Source of the DNA: Cristatella mucedo
Taxonomy: Eukaryota > Bryozoa > Phylactolaemata > Cristatellidae
DNA: 64,000 nucleotides
Direction of reading: 5' to 3'
Assembly (NCBI GenBank): GCA_009760855.2
Contig: WPIO01000170.1
Coordinates: forward strand, 359,501 to 423,500
Position 1 is the first letter of the stretch. Every line of letters starts with the position of its first letter. Of this stretch, positions 12,022 to 24,364 are shown piece by piece. The position numbers and the translations under genes were made by a program. Under the pieces are notes generated by a model. That model did no database searches and had not been told where the DNA came from. It saw only the letters and a list, made by a program, of their open reading frames with translations.

Positions 12022-13062
12022 CAATCGTATCACGAAACGATTGTGCTAAGCTGCAAGGTCTTTCGAAAGACAGCTTCGACTTCACGTCAGACTTTTACAC
12101 AAACGGCCTTCAGACTACGATGGATATTTCCCTGATTGCTAAATTTGAGTCAATTACCACAGCCTCAGGACGGACACTGATTTTCAGGGTACAGCTGCAG
12201 TGGAACTCACGGTTCACGAACAATAATGAGGCTTCTTGCCAGGTTAATTCTTTGAAGTGTGCCAATAAAATAAGTCCTATATTACTGGTTAGCACGACAC
12301 ATCTTTTCTATAGTCTTTTCTATAGTCTGTCGTCTCTGTGTGCCCTCCTGCATCACCTACACTGCTCTTGGGAGTCAAAGCCGCCGGCAGCTAGCTACCA
12401 TGATCAGGGTATATGCTGCTTCAAGGATGACACGAGGGCCGCGCGGAAAGTTTGATTTAAGATGTCCAACGACGAGTCTGTTGACGGTCCTAGAATCCGA
12501 AAGTCCTGTCTTATCTGGTGCATTAGCTCGAAGCTGCTTGGCTGGTCCAAAAAACAATGATAGGCTGACGCATAACAGTTGAGTCAACGTGACGGATTCT
12601 ATAAAGGAACACACCATCAATAGGTGCTTCGTAACCGAGCAAGCTTGTTTGAAGAACTTCATTGGTAATCGCGGCTTCGGATCTAGAGTCGATAGCTCGA
12701 AGTTGTATGGCCCTTTCATGGAAAAGCAATGGGCAGCCACCGTACGAGGAAATCGATGCAACGGCGTCTTTTGCAGCTTGTGCTGTGTCTGATTGCCGAG
12801 CCACCCAGGTAGCTCGTTTTAGGCAGGCCGACAGTAAGGCCGTCGACAGCACAAGACTCGGAAAGCAAAGTCGTATCCAGCGTCGTATATACCGGGCTGC
12901 AAGCCCGGTCCAACAATAGATAATAGGCATACGCCTAACGTCATAATCAAGGCGAAGGATACTATGACCTCCCATACCATCATCTGGTGCTTCACCGGCA
13001 AAGCTAGCTTGTGTTAGGCAGGACTGTGGTAACCGAGCCATCACTAACCCATTCTACAAGTA
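12022..13062 (-). repeat. Type B unit
   Basis: After the palindrome the unit switches to the B-specific segment (12118-12450). On the - strand it keeps an open frame of 173 codons (12523-13044), matching those in the other B units. Confidence 0.85.
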
Positions 13063-14112
13063 CAATCGTATCACGAAACGATTGTGCCGAGCTGCAAGGT
13101 CCTTCGAAAGACAGCTTTGACTTCACGTTTGACCTATACACGAATGGTCTTCAGACTACGATGGACATTACCCTTTAGAGTTTACAGGGTGTAGATTACT
13201 CGGCAGCAGGACGGACAAAGACTGTCATGGCCCAGTTGCAGTGCAATTTATGGTGCGCAAACAAGGTTATGCCTTTTTGCCAGTCACATTCCTCATAGCA
13301 CGCCAATAGGATAATTTTTAGATTACTGCTTAGCACAACATGTCTCTCGTATAGCCTGTCGTTTCTGTAGGCCCTCCCCACATAAACTCCTTTTTCCAGT
13401 TAAGGACGCCGGCTGCTGGCAGCCATGAACAAGATATGTGCTAAGTCACGAACAACAGAAGCCCCTCTAACATATTTCGTTTTAAGCAGGTTAATGGTAA
13501 GGTCGTCGACTGCACGAGAATCGGAAACCACCGTCATATCCGGTGCCGCCCATGACAAGGAGTAAACTTGGTCCATGAATAATAATAGGCGAATGCATAA
13601 GGTTAAAATAGAGGCAACGGTACTGTGACGTCAAACACCATCACCGGGACCTCAGCCACCGAACTAGCTTGTTTTAAACACGTCATTGGTAAAGGCACCG
13701 TCACTGACCCATTCGGAAAAGGGCTTCGGATCTAGAAGCGATAGTGCCAAGTTACATGGCCCTTCCATAGAAAAGCTATGGGCAGCCGCCGTACGAGAAA
13801 ATCGATGCACTGGAGTTTTTTTGCAGCTTGTGCCATGTCTGGTTGCCAAGCCGCCCAGATAGCTCGTTTTAGGCAGGCCCACTGCAAGGCCGTCGACAGC
13901 ACAAGAATCAAAAAGCAAAGTCGTATCCGGCGCCGTCCATACCGGACTGCAAGCCCTGTCCAACAAAAGATAATAGGCAGACGCCTAACATCATAATCAA
14001 GGCGAAGGATACTATGACGGCCCACACCATCACCTGGTGCTTCACCCGCAAAGCTAGCTTGTTTTAAGCAAGACTTTGGTAAGGGAGCCATCAATAACCC
14101 TTTCTAAATGTT
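13063..14112 (-). repeat. Type A unit, copy 3 (diverged)
   Basis: Same order of blocks as the two near-identical A units but with many substitutions and small indels. The - strand frame is 120 codons and ends differently from its counterparts. Confidence 0.85.
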
Positions 14113-15140
14113 CAATCGTATCACGAAACGATTGTACCAAGCTGCAAGGTCCTTCGAAAGACAGCTTTGACTTCAACTCAGACTTTTACACGAACGGTCT
14201 TCAGAATACGATGGATATTTCCCTGATTGTTTAGTTCGAGTCAATTACCACAGCTGCAGGACGGACACTGATTTTCAGGGTACAGCTGCAGCGGAACTCA
14301 CGGTACACAAGCATGTGGAGGCTTCTTGCTAAGGAAATTCGTTGAAGTGTGCCAATAGGATAAGTCTTATATTACTGGTTAGCACGACATGTCATTTTTA
14401 CAGCCTGTCGTCTCTGTGTGCCCTCCTGCATCACCTACACTGCTCTTGGGAGTCAAAGCCGCCGGCTGCTAGCTACCATGATCAGGGTATATGCTGCTTC
14501 AAGGATGACACGAGGGCCGCCCGGAAAGTTTGATTTAAGATGTCCAACGACGAGTCCGTTGACCGTCCTAGAATCCGAAAGTCCTGTCCTATCCGGTGCG
14601 TTAGCTCGAAGCTGCTTGGCTGGTCCAAAAAACAATAGTAGGCTGATGCATAACGGTAGAATCAACGTGACGGATTCTATAAAGGAACGCACCTTCAATA
14701 GGTGCTTCGCAACCGAGCAAGCTTGTTTTAAGAACTTCATTGGTAATCGCGGCTTCGGATCCTGAAGCGATTGCTCCAAGTTGCATGGCCCTTTCATAGA
14801 AAAGCAATGGGCAGCCACCGTACGAGGAAATCGATGCAAATGCGTCATTTGCAGCTTTTGCCTTGTCTGGTTGCCGTGCCGCCCAGGTAGCTCGTTTTAG
14901 GCAGGCCGACAGTAAGGCCGTCGACAGCACAAGACTCGGAAAGCAAAGTCGTATCCGGCGTCGTCCACACCGGGCTGCACGCCCGGTCCAACAATAGATA
15001 ATAGGCATATGCCTAACGTCATAATCAAGGCGAAGGATACTATGACGGCCCATACCATCACCTGGTGCTTCACCGGCAAAGCTAGCTTGTGTTAAGGAGC
15101 ACTTTGGTGAGGGCGCCATCACCATTCCTTTCTAAATGTT
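14113..15140 (-). repeat. Type B unit, copy 3
   Basis: B-specific segment after the palindrome (14200-14530) and a 174-codon - strand frame (14601-15125). It is 22 bases shorter than the 1050-base step, owing to small deletions. Confidence 0.85.
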
Positions 15141-18074
15141 CAATCGTATCACAAAACGATTGTGCCAAGCTGCAAGGTTCTTTCGAAAGACAGCTTTGAC
15201 TTCACGTTTGACTTATACACGAACGGTCTTCAGACTATGATGGATATTATCCTTGAGTGTTTACAGGGTGTAGGTTACTCTGCAGCAGGTCAGACAATGA
15301 CTGTAAGGGTCCAGGTGCAGTGGAATTTACGGTGAGCAAAAAGGTGGTGGATTTTTGCCAGTCACATTCTTCGGACCACGCCTGTAGGATAATTTTTAGA
15401 TTACTGCTTAGCACAACACGTCTCTCCTATAGCCTGTCGCTTCTGTACGCCCTACCCCACGTAAACTCCTATTTCTAGTTAAGGACGCCGGCTGCTGGCA
15501 GCCATGAACGAGATATGTGCTGAGTCACGATTAACATAAGCCCCTCCGGTATCTCGTTTTAAGCAGGCCAATGGTAAGGTCGTCGACTGCACATGAATCG
15601 GAAGGCACCGTCTTATCTGTATCCAACCTAGCCGAGATGTAAGGGTGGTCCATGCCGTCACTAACCCGTTAGGAACGCATCGTCGTATCGGAAAAATTGT
15701 GTGCCAAGCTGCAAGAGCATTCAAATGAAAAGGGATGGGCTTGCACCACACGAGGAAATCGATGCGACCTCAACTTTGGATTCTCTGGCCGTCACTGGGT
15801 ACCGAACCGCCCAAATAGGTTATTTCAAGCAAACAAGCAATACGGCAGCCAAAACCAAGCCTTTAAAAAAGCATCGTCGTATCCCTTACTGCTAATTCTG
15901 GGCTGGTGGACCCTTCCAAACAAGGAGAATTGGCAGAGGTCAGACATCAAAATTGACAAATCACCAACTCTGCAACAGCATGCCGTCTTCAAGTACAGTG
16001 CAGCTCAGATAACAGGTTTGTAAGAACCAGCCGTAAGGCAAGAGATACAACGCCCACAAACACATCACAAGGCTATCAGCTGCAATTTACTTTTCAGTTT
16101 AACTACCCAGTGAGCCAGGATTGCTAACAGTTACCCTGTCAGTCCCCATACGTTGGATTAACTTGGACGATCGTAAGGTTATCAAGCACTGCTAACACTT
16201 CTCTTCTCCTACTTGGGTAAGCTAGTATTCCTAAATGTTTAAAAAACGTGTGAACGTACTCACGGTATTACCTTCGTACTACTATCTGCTTCAGGCAGAC
16301 GAGTACGTCTTAGCAACAAACTGCAGCTTAGACTTCACATGTGACGTATACACATACGGTCTTCAGACTACGATGGACGTTCCCTTGATTGTTTACGGAT
16401 TGTCAATTACTCGGCTGAAGGACAGACAATTATTATTGAGGTCCAGCTGCAGAGCAATTCACGGTGCTCAAATAGGGTGGAACCTTCATGCCCATTACGT
16501 TCTTCGAAGTATGCCGATACAGTAGGTCTTAGATCACTGCTTCGCTCGAGGGGTCTTTTCATTAGCCTGTCGTCTCTGTATGCCCTCCCCCACCTACACT
16601 CCTCGGTGCAGTCGAGGCCGCCGGCTGCTAGCTGCCACGAGCAAGGTATGTGCTGCTTCAAACAAATTATGAGGACCATCCAGATAGCTCGTTTTAAGAG
16701 GGCCAACGGTAAGGCCGTCGACGGCACAAGAATCGATAAGCACTGTCCTATCCGGTGCCGTTCGCTCCGGGCGGCAAGCCCGGTCCAACAAAATATTATG
16801 GTTGGACGGATAACGGTAAAATCAACTCGATGGACACTGTGACTGCAAACACCATTAATAGGTGCTTCGCCACCGAGCTAGCTTTTTTTAAGCACGTCTT
16901 TAGTAATGACGCCATCACTAACCCATTCGAAATGAGGCTTCGTATCTAGAAGCGATTGTGCTAAGGTGCAAGGCCCTTACAAAGAAAACGAATGGGCAGG
17001 TGCCAATCACAGAAGTCAATGCGACGGCAACTTTGGAGCGTGATCTTTCACTGGCTAGCGAGCTGCCAAGATAGCTTGTTTCTAGCAAACGATCGATACG
17101 GCGCCAAAACTAGGATTATTAAAAGTTTCATCGCATCCCTCGACACCTCTGCCGGTCTGCCGGACCCTTTCAAACAAAATAAACTGGCAGAAGCAGTACA
17201 TAAAAATCGATAGACCTCTAACTTTGAAAGCATGCCTTCATCGCATACAGTGCAGCTAAGATAGATGGATTACAGGAAGCCATCGGCAAGGCAAGCGATA
17301 CCACACTAACTTACATGATTAATGGACTATCAGCAGCATCTGCTACTTTTCTTTTCCTGCATGGTACCTCGGATTCTTAATTGTTACCCTGTGCATCCCC
17401 ATATATTGCATTAACTTGGATGGTCGTGAGGTTACCAGCAACTGCTAACATCTCTAAGCAAGCTGGTATTCTTTGATATTTACCAAACCGGTGAACGTTC
17501 TTCTTGTTCTTAAATGTCTTCCAAATATATTAACTTCCTTACGGTATTACCTTGGTACTACGATTAGCTTCAGGCAGACGAGTGCGCCATAGCAACAAAC
17601 TGGAGCTTCGACTTCACCTTTGACGTATACACGTACAGTCTTCAGACTACGATGGGCATTCACCTGCTTTTTTTACTGGTGTCAATTACGACGGCGGCAG
17701 GACAAACGATGATTGTTGGAGTACAGATGCAAAGCTAATCACGGTGCACAAACAAGGTGGAGGCTTCTTGCCAGTTAAATTTTTCGAAGTATGCCGATAG
17801 GGTAATATTTAGATTACTGCTTAGCATGACACGTCTTTTATATAGCCTGTCATCTCAGTACACCCTCCCCCACCTAAACTCCTTTTTGCAGTCAAGGCCG
17901 CCGGCATCTAGGTGCAACGATCATTATATGTGCTGCGTCAAGAACGACATAAGGGCAGCAGTGATAGTTCGTTTTAGGAGGGCCAACGGTAAGGCCATCG
18001 ACGGCCCAAGAAACGGAAAGCGCCCTCGCATCCGGCGCCTTTCGCTCCTGGCAGCAAGCCTGGTCCAACAAAAA
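15141..18074 (-). repeat. Diverged distal part of the array
   Basis: Starts as a type A unit but drifts after about 15.7 kb. It contains two copies of a module absent from the central units, at about 16.09-16.25 and 17.33-17.48 kb (shared GGATTAACTTGGACG / GCATTAACTTGGATG blocks), each followed by a recognisable unit start. The inverted edge copy at 1-1545 has the same module-then-unit order, so it derives from this more divergent subtype. The array stops at the LINE tail at 18.08 kb. Confidence 0.75.
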
Positions 18075-18318
18075 ATTTAGGACACCATTTAGTGGGTCCC
18101 TGGGATTCGTCCTTCACGTGCTTATGCGTGCTGACACTGTGCATGCTGACACTAACCACATTTGCATGCTGACCCTGTGCATGTCACCCCTAACCATGTT
18201 ATTCATTTTGTTTGTTTTTCAAGCATGATTTTACTTAACATTCTATTGCATTTCGCTTTGCAGCAAATTTAACGTGCCTACAAAGTGATTAAGTTCTCTG
18301 AGGGCGCTTTATCAAGTA

Positions 18319-18356
<38 letters not shown>

Positions 18357-18357
18357 G
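18075..18357 (+). mobile_element. L2-like LINE 3' tail (ATT-tail subfamily)
   Basis: Begins within the sequence equivalent to 31.67 kb (TTAGGACA, then GGGTCCCTGG) and runs through the motif-rich untranslated tail to GAGGGCGCTTTATCAAGTAC and an ATT run at about 18320-18356. Only the last ~280 bases of the element are present, as expected for target-primed reverse transcription with early termination. It forms the right edge of the tandem array. Confidence 0.85.
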
Positions 18358-18790
18358 GCAGACAGTCTCTTGACCTGGCTGTCGGCAGCCATCGCACTAA
18401 AGTCGCATGGGGTGTCCACCAGCAAACTGAATTAAAACAATTGGCATACCTAGAAGCAGATGGGGGTCAGTAAAGCTTACCCTCCCCTTGCCTATATCTA
18501 TACATATGAAATTTGCTGACAGCGTTTGGCTACCGGCATTGGTCGGCCACACGACTTCATGGTATGGATACTAGGCAATGGCCAGAGCCTGCAAGTTCGT
18601 CAAAATGGTCAAACCTGATAGGGAGGACAAGGGCCTTATGAGAACCAGAAATGCCTCAGCAAGGCTTTCCCTCAACAGACAGACTAACGAGACTATATTC
18701 GAGTTGCTCAGGTGACCTTCCGTCAGCTAAACAAGAAATTTTCGGCATGTCAATTAGTGGAGCTTTTACGTGAACGATTCATGCAATAGC
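18358..18790. other. Unassigned intergenic sequence
   Basis: Nothing recognisable between the LINE tail and the dispersed repeat starting near 18.8 kb. Confidence 0.35.
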
Positions 18791-18799
18791 CAAGGAATA

Positions 18800-19625
18800 C
18801 GAGCTCTGTGCATTAAACGTTAAACGTGACAAATACACAATCCAACGCCAGATAGCGAGTACGTAGATAAGACGTAGGATTCTGAAGCAGCAAAGGCAAA
18901 AATCAAGAGCAAGCATACAACTCTGCACGACATGGGACAACATTCTGAGCGCATGGAATCGTTCGCAGCACAAGTATGACAACAGCTAAAGAATCTTGAT
19001 TGGCAAAAGTCTTCTCACCTTTGAAGAATTCCACAGACGAGTTCAGTCAACAACAGCCATATCTTAAAGAAGACTTCAGACAGTGTTTCACCATTTCTAT
19101 GCAACAACCAGCGACGTCAACACTCAATTACTTGGCTGGAAAATAGACAATTAACATGATCAATAATATAGCAGTTAACTAAAATAACAATTGCAGGTCA
19201 CTTCCCATTTTTAAACTTCGATCAAAATATTGGCATGAATTTTTCTGCCACTTTTAGCTAAAAACGTCGGTAAAATTTAAGTAACTAAGCGGTCAGAAGT
19301 GTTCAAAATGCCATAACCAATTGAGGAACACAGTTAGTAAGGTAGTTGTAAACATAACTTACAAACTAGCCACATGGAAGAACAAAATCAGAACCACCAT
19401 TAGAGAGCTCCGCACGACTTTGTCCGACGCAGACGAGCGATAAAATGGCTCCGACTCTTCTCGTAGGTGCTGCTGAAATGAGCGGCTTCATTAGCGTGGC
19501 TACAAGATTTTAAAATAGAACTGGAACCTTATTAGTTTAATTAATTTTCATATAAACTTGCGTGATACTTGCATAATCACAGAGCCGCCGAGGAGTGAAC
19601 CAGCTTTGCAAAATTTATCACAGCA
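18800..19625 (+). repeat. Unclassified dispersed repeat, copy A
   Basis: Matches 28.53-29.15 kb in the same orientation: GACAAATAC near the start, then TTGATTGGCAAA with GAATTCCAC and GTTCAGTC, later GAGGAACA. From about 19400 it matches 30.34-30.58 kb: GAGCGATAAAATGGC against GAGCGGTAAAACGGC, and CAGAGCCGCCG against CAGAGCCGCGG, then CAGCTTTGCAA. Similarity may continue to about 19.9 kb (CATCTCGGTTCGTAGCAA against CGTCTCGGCTCGTAGCGA at 31.96 kb). No coding capacity or termini were identified. Confidence 0.65.
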
Positions 19626-19899
19626 TCCGTTACATCCGTACACGACTTCCTCTAAGCTATCGCCGATAGCAACCACAGCAACGCATACAAGCATCAGTGA
19701 GCTCTTGGAGCTCTTTTGATAACCTTGGTCAAACTGCAGGGCTCGAGAAGTTAGTCATATTGTGTCAAAGACGTCATGAGATTCTAGGCATTGGACGGGG
19801 AGGCTAATTTTTACAATGTGGTGAAAATCAAACACTGCTCGCCTGCATCTCGGTTCGTAGCAATCTGAGTAGGCTGGCGTTTGGAATGGGTGCCATTAA

Positions 19900-21830
19900 T
19901 AGGGTGAGAATGTGTTTTGGCAAGCGCAACTTTCCAGCAAACTATTCGAACGGAATCCATATCTACGCATCAGTTTAGGCACGAAGTACCCTGTCGCTCG
20001 TATCTACAAACAGAATTTTCACTAATTTTGCAAGTGAAAATGGGCATTAGATTGTCAGCCATGTCCAGTGGAACCATGCAGTACTGCCGCATATCGGTTA
20101 CATCAAGGTGCCAGTTCATCAATGGCTCATTCACTTCAGGAGACATGAACCGGCTGCTGGCAATTCTTATTGAATAGCCTGACGGTGGGCGGTAGTAAGT
20201 GCTGCCTGTGCCGAGGCGCCCAGTGCACCAAAAAATCACGTCAGCATACTGAGGCTCAAATTCCTGCCGGCGATTCGCCTATCCAATGCTTGGCTGGGGT
20301 AAGCGTAAATCTAGTGCTAGGTTTCAGCATTTATTTAAACAAAATACGTTCGGCATCCTTCGTCAGACGGTAGGCAGCATCACGAGCTAGATCATGAGAC
20401 ACAAGAAATTACACCATTGGCACCACATTCAATATCAATCCCAGAATCTGTCGTTAGTGAAAACACTGACAGTAGATTATTTATTGTGCACTACAGAAAC
20501 GAGGTTCGTTCAACGCAATCTCACCTAAACGTCGATCACCCGGCTGCTTCCCGTTTGCGAAAGTAGCAGATCCATGATGTCAGCTAGTACACAGTCACTG
20601 ATGGTTGGTTTATCGCCAACTTGGGTGGCCGATGCTTAATATATAGCAGACCAGCGCTGCACCTGCACATCCTTTAGTAGCTAGCAAGTGAATCAGTACC
20701 AGGCTCTCATTCGTATGGAGGCTTCCTGTACCATTGGGCTTCGGAGGTCTGCAGCCACTGAGGCTCGGCTTCAGGAGGGGACATCGGGTATAAGAATGCT
20801 TACGTAAGCCGATTTTCGTTGGAGGCTATATATAAGAAAGTTCAGGGGGGCCGAGGCAGGTCGAGGTTAGTAATGCCGTTGCAGGATGAGCTCGGGAATG
20901 CAGGGGGTCCAAAGGCTAAGCATGTAGAAATAGAGGCTACAGAAGGCCCCCGTCGCCTGATCCCACGAAGTGTGTCACCCATAGCTCAAGTACGGTGGTA
21001 CACACAGACAGAGCTCAAGTCCAGGCATAATATACGATACGTTCGTTGCTTTAAGGCCATGCCCAGTCGCACATTGTTAGCAGGATGAACGTTCCGGCTT
21101 CAATTAAAAAGAACGAGCCATTGAACTTCCACGAACTTTTCGCCATACTCACTGCGTTCTCAGCTTGATCGTGGAGCTCATTTGAGACCGTTTTCGAAGG
21201 ACTTGCAGCTAAATCAAAACTCGCTCGATCGGAGTCAGTAGTTCATCAAAACAAAGACCTGTCTGTGTGGCTTTACTGAGTTTCGTAGGGCGACATATAC
21301 CAGCTAATACCATGGTCACAGAGGTCGATATGCCTGAACCAATTCTCTTGAAGACACAAACACGGAGCTGCAAGGCTTCGGTAATTTAGATGTCTTATCT
21401 CAGCGTGTTCCGTTTGATTAGAATTTAGTAAAATGGAATTGGTATAATAGAACCGTAAACACCACACAAATCACGGACATTACAATGAACACAAAACAAA
21501 CACAACCAAAAGGTCCCTGCTGTACAATAGAGACCTTGCAGCTTCGTTCGCAGCTGAATAAATCAGAATTTCAGCTGCCAAGACCAGACGACTGCAAGAG
21601 CTTCTGCGGCTAAATTAAAGAATAATGGAAAGCTCATGAGTGATTTGCATAAAATCGTAAGCCGCTCTCACAGACATCAGACTATACCAGCAGGTATCAG
21701 TTGTTTGCGGCAAACTTGCCACATCCTGCGTTAGTACCTTGCCGGTTTTTACTGATGCAATTAGTGAAAGGAAAGTTCAGCTGCTTAAAACCACCCTCAT
21801 TTTCTTAGTGGACGAAAAGACTGATCGGCT
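19900..21830. other. Unassigned intergenic sequence
   Basis: Several short open frames, none with a recognisable product. No tRNA-like boxes, long tandem repeats or LINE motifs were seen. Confidence 0.35.
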
Positions 21831-21839
21831 AAGACCTAA

Positions 21840-24180
21840 GCTGCCAATTGGCAATATACCTAATTGTAACTGTTATGCTCCAACAGTCGGTCCACGCACG
21901 ATCAATCTTCGCCTCTTCGATCGTGAATATGCCGGGAATTGTGGTATTGTCCCAGGACATTGCTGTCGATTGCCGTTCATTGCTCGCGATTGTAAGTGAA
22001 CGATTGGTTGATAGGATTTGGTTGCACTTTTAACACAATGGACTGTGACAGGTAAGATATATTTTATCTTCGCTCAGTCACTTCCAGTGATTTTTGATGG
22101 CCCATAACGGGTTGCCGTATTTGCCCGCGCCAGTGCCGTCGGTTGCCATGACTTTCTCAAAATTGAGCGGCCAGAGCTGAAAAGTATGTGCTCGAGCAGT
22201 TAGGCGCTACGTGGAGTGAGAATTGGAGCTTGATGCAGCCAATTTCTCTTCGATTTGCAACGGATTTTGGTATTGGTCCCTGCCATTGCTGTCGATTGCT
22301 GTGTATTGTTGACAACTGCCATAGAAACAGCTTGAGAGTCTTACGATTTTACTTTTAGAACAAATAAATGTGAAATACGATGACAATCAGCAGTTCGTGC
22401 AGCCAAGTTAGTGTCAACTTGCCACGGATTGTAGTTGATTGCTGCTTCGAGCCGAGCCATTACCATAGATTGCCATACATTGCCCGAGATTTTACGAGTG
22501 CAATTGCTTAAAATAATGTGGTTGACTTTAACCAGAGTGTCTTGTAACATGCATTAAAATTAGAGCATTGCAAAACGAATTACAGGGCATTTTGCATCCG
22601 ATTGCTGTAAATTGAGGTATTGGCCCGGCTCATGCAGGCGATTGCAGTGCATTGCTGCCTAATGATAAAGGCGATTATAGTGGAATTGCGGGATTACACA
22701 GTAAAAAAGTATAGCAACGTTCAATCACTATTAGAGCTTGCAATGTACGTATGCTGGTCAATTATTTGGCGGGTTGCCATACATTGACGTACTGACCCTG
22801 GCAGTTGCAATCGATTGTAGGCATTGCTGCAGAATGTCCATGGCAATTACGGTGAAGTTATGCGAGGACACAATAACCGAAGATTAGGGAAGCTTGCAAT
22901 CATAATTAGAGCTTCTAGTGTACGCATTCTTCCGTTCTCGCTTCGTGGCGGATTGCGGCGGATTTCGGCGGATTGAGTTGGATTGTAGTATGGGACCGGG
23001 TCGTTGCAGTCGATTGCAATTCATTGCATGAGAACGCATGTGCATAATGGAGCGAAATTTTGTGGATGCACTTTGAACTGAGTCTAGTCCTCTGTGCAAT
23101 GTCAATTAGTGCGTCACGATGGCGATTTGAGGATGCTTTGCAGTGGAATAAAGTGTATTGCAGTAGTTTTCCAGGTCATTTCAGGCAATTGCCGCCCATG
23201 GCTTCAGTGCGAGGTTACACAATTTTTTTTCCTCAGTTGTGCATACAGCACGGTGCACTTTAATATCAAATTGAAAACTGGAGCTGGGCGAAATGTATTT
23301 CGATTGTGTACGCGGTGGAATCGTGGATTGAAGTGGATTATAGGCATAGGCTCCTGCAGTCGATTGCAGCACATTGCATGATAACGGCCGTGCCAATGCA
23401 AGTGAAAATTTGTAAATGCAATTGCCACAGAATGCGCAGTCATATGCAATCAACAAGAAGCATTTCGATCAGGATTTCCTTCGTTGCATGGTGGAACGTA
23501 GTGGATTTCGATGGATTGTGGTATTGGCCTGGGCCACTGCAATCTTATTTCAGTGGACTTAATGATAATAATAATAATAATAATACACTTGATAAAGCGC
23601 CCTCAGATAACTTAATCACTTTGTAGGCGCGTTAAATTTGCTGCAAAAGAAAATGCAATTGAATGTTAAGTAAAATAATGCTTTAAAAGCAAACACAATG
23701 AATAATATGGTTAGGGGTGACATGCACAGGGTCAGCATGCAAATGTGGTTAGTGGCAGCATGCACAGTGTCAGCACGCATAAGCATATATGCAGACTTCG
23801 TGAGAACTCATGAACGGAATCACGCGAAATCTTCTGGGTACATTTTGCATGTTGTTTTTAATATTTCAAACTTTCTGGAGCTGTGCGAAGCTGATTTGTG
23901 GTGGATTTGACGGGAACTAGAATGGATTGCGGTGGATTGTGGTGGATTGCGGTGGATTTCGGAACATTCTTACGGCGTCAAAGCTTATTCGCATAAGTGC
24001 ACGTGCTCGGAGCGACATGAAATTTTGTGGACAGATAAATTTGAACGCATACTACAATATCAGCGCCAAATTTAAGCTCGGCAATGCTTACGTCTGGTCA
24101 TTGCTGGCCTAATTAGAGTGGATTGCGGTGGATTGCAGTGGATTTCAGTAGATTTGAGTAGATTTCGGTGTACTGCGGCG
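21840..24180. repeat. Decayed repeat field rich in GGATTGCGGT-like decamers
   Basis: Blocks such as GATTGCAGT, CATTGC and GCAATTGC recur across about 2.3 kb. Larger diverged units are visible: a shared order of 'attagagctt', a GGATTG run, 'ttgcagtcgattgca' and 'cattgcatga' occurs around 22.73-22.86, 22.9-23.06 and 23.29-23.46 kb. The clearest decamer runs are at 22942-22986, 23922-23962 and 24115-24172. Unit borders are blurred by substitution, so this is an old array. A LINE tail is inserted at 23.56-23.79 kb. Confidence 0.6.
23556..23795 (-). mobile_element. L2-like LINE 3' tail (ATT-tail subfamily)
   Basis: On the + strand it opens with ATAATAATAATAATAATAA, then CACTTGATAAAGCGCCCTC, and later two GCATGCACAGTGTCAGCA-like motifs ending near the CGCATAAGCATAT block. 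It is the reverse complement of the tail at 31.69-31.93 kb. It interrupts the GGATTGCGGT-type repeat field, so it is younger than that field. Confidence 0.85.
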
Positions 24181-24364
24181 ATTCGTCGAACACGTCTCGA
24201 AGCTGATGGGGCCGTGCACCTAAGGCTGAGCTCATGTGATGGCACTGTCGAAATAAGCAGCTGCTGTCTGTCGTCGACGATGCAACCCCGAGCGACGGCA
24301 AGAGATTCTACTGTTACCGGAACCGAGACGACGACGACGACAACGATCCTGCATGCGTTCTCGT

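Larger units (their letters stand above)
8990..18074 (-). repeat. Nested tandem array of ~1,050-bp units (complex satellite or foldback-like arm)
   Basis: The phase-marking palindrome occurs at about 9922, 10972, 12022, 13063, 14113 and 15141, giving spacings of 1050, 1050, 1041, 1050 and 1028. Two unit types differ just after the palindrome. Type A continues with CTTGAGAGTTTACAGGGTGT or close variants. Type B continues with TTTCCCTGATTGCTAAATTT or close variants. The order is B (partial), A, A, B, A, B, A. The two adjacent A units are about 99% identical, while the segment beyond 15.7 kb is much more diverged. Within units a submodule of about 190 bases recurs, marked by GTTTTA(A/G)GCA at about 10342, 10530, 10725 and 10918. 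Strand is given as - because the edge copy at 1-1545 is in the opposite sense. Confidence 0.9.

Noticed and set aside
9922-15141. CRISPR-like array
   Set aside because: The repeats are ~1,050 bases long, related throughout, and lack unique spacers; the window is eukaryotic.
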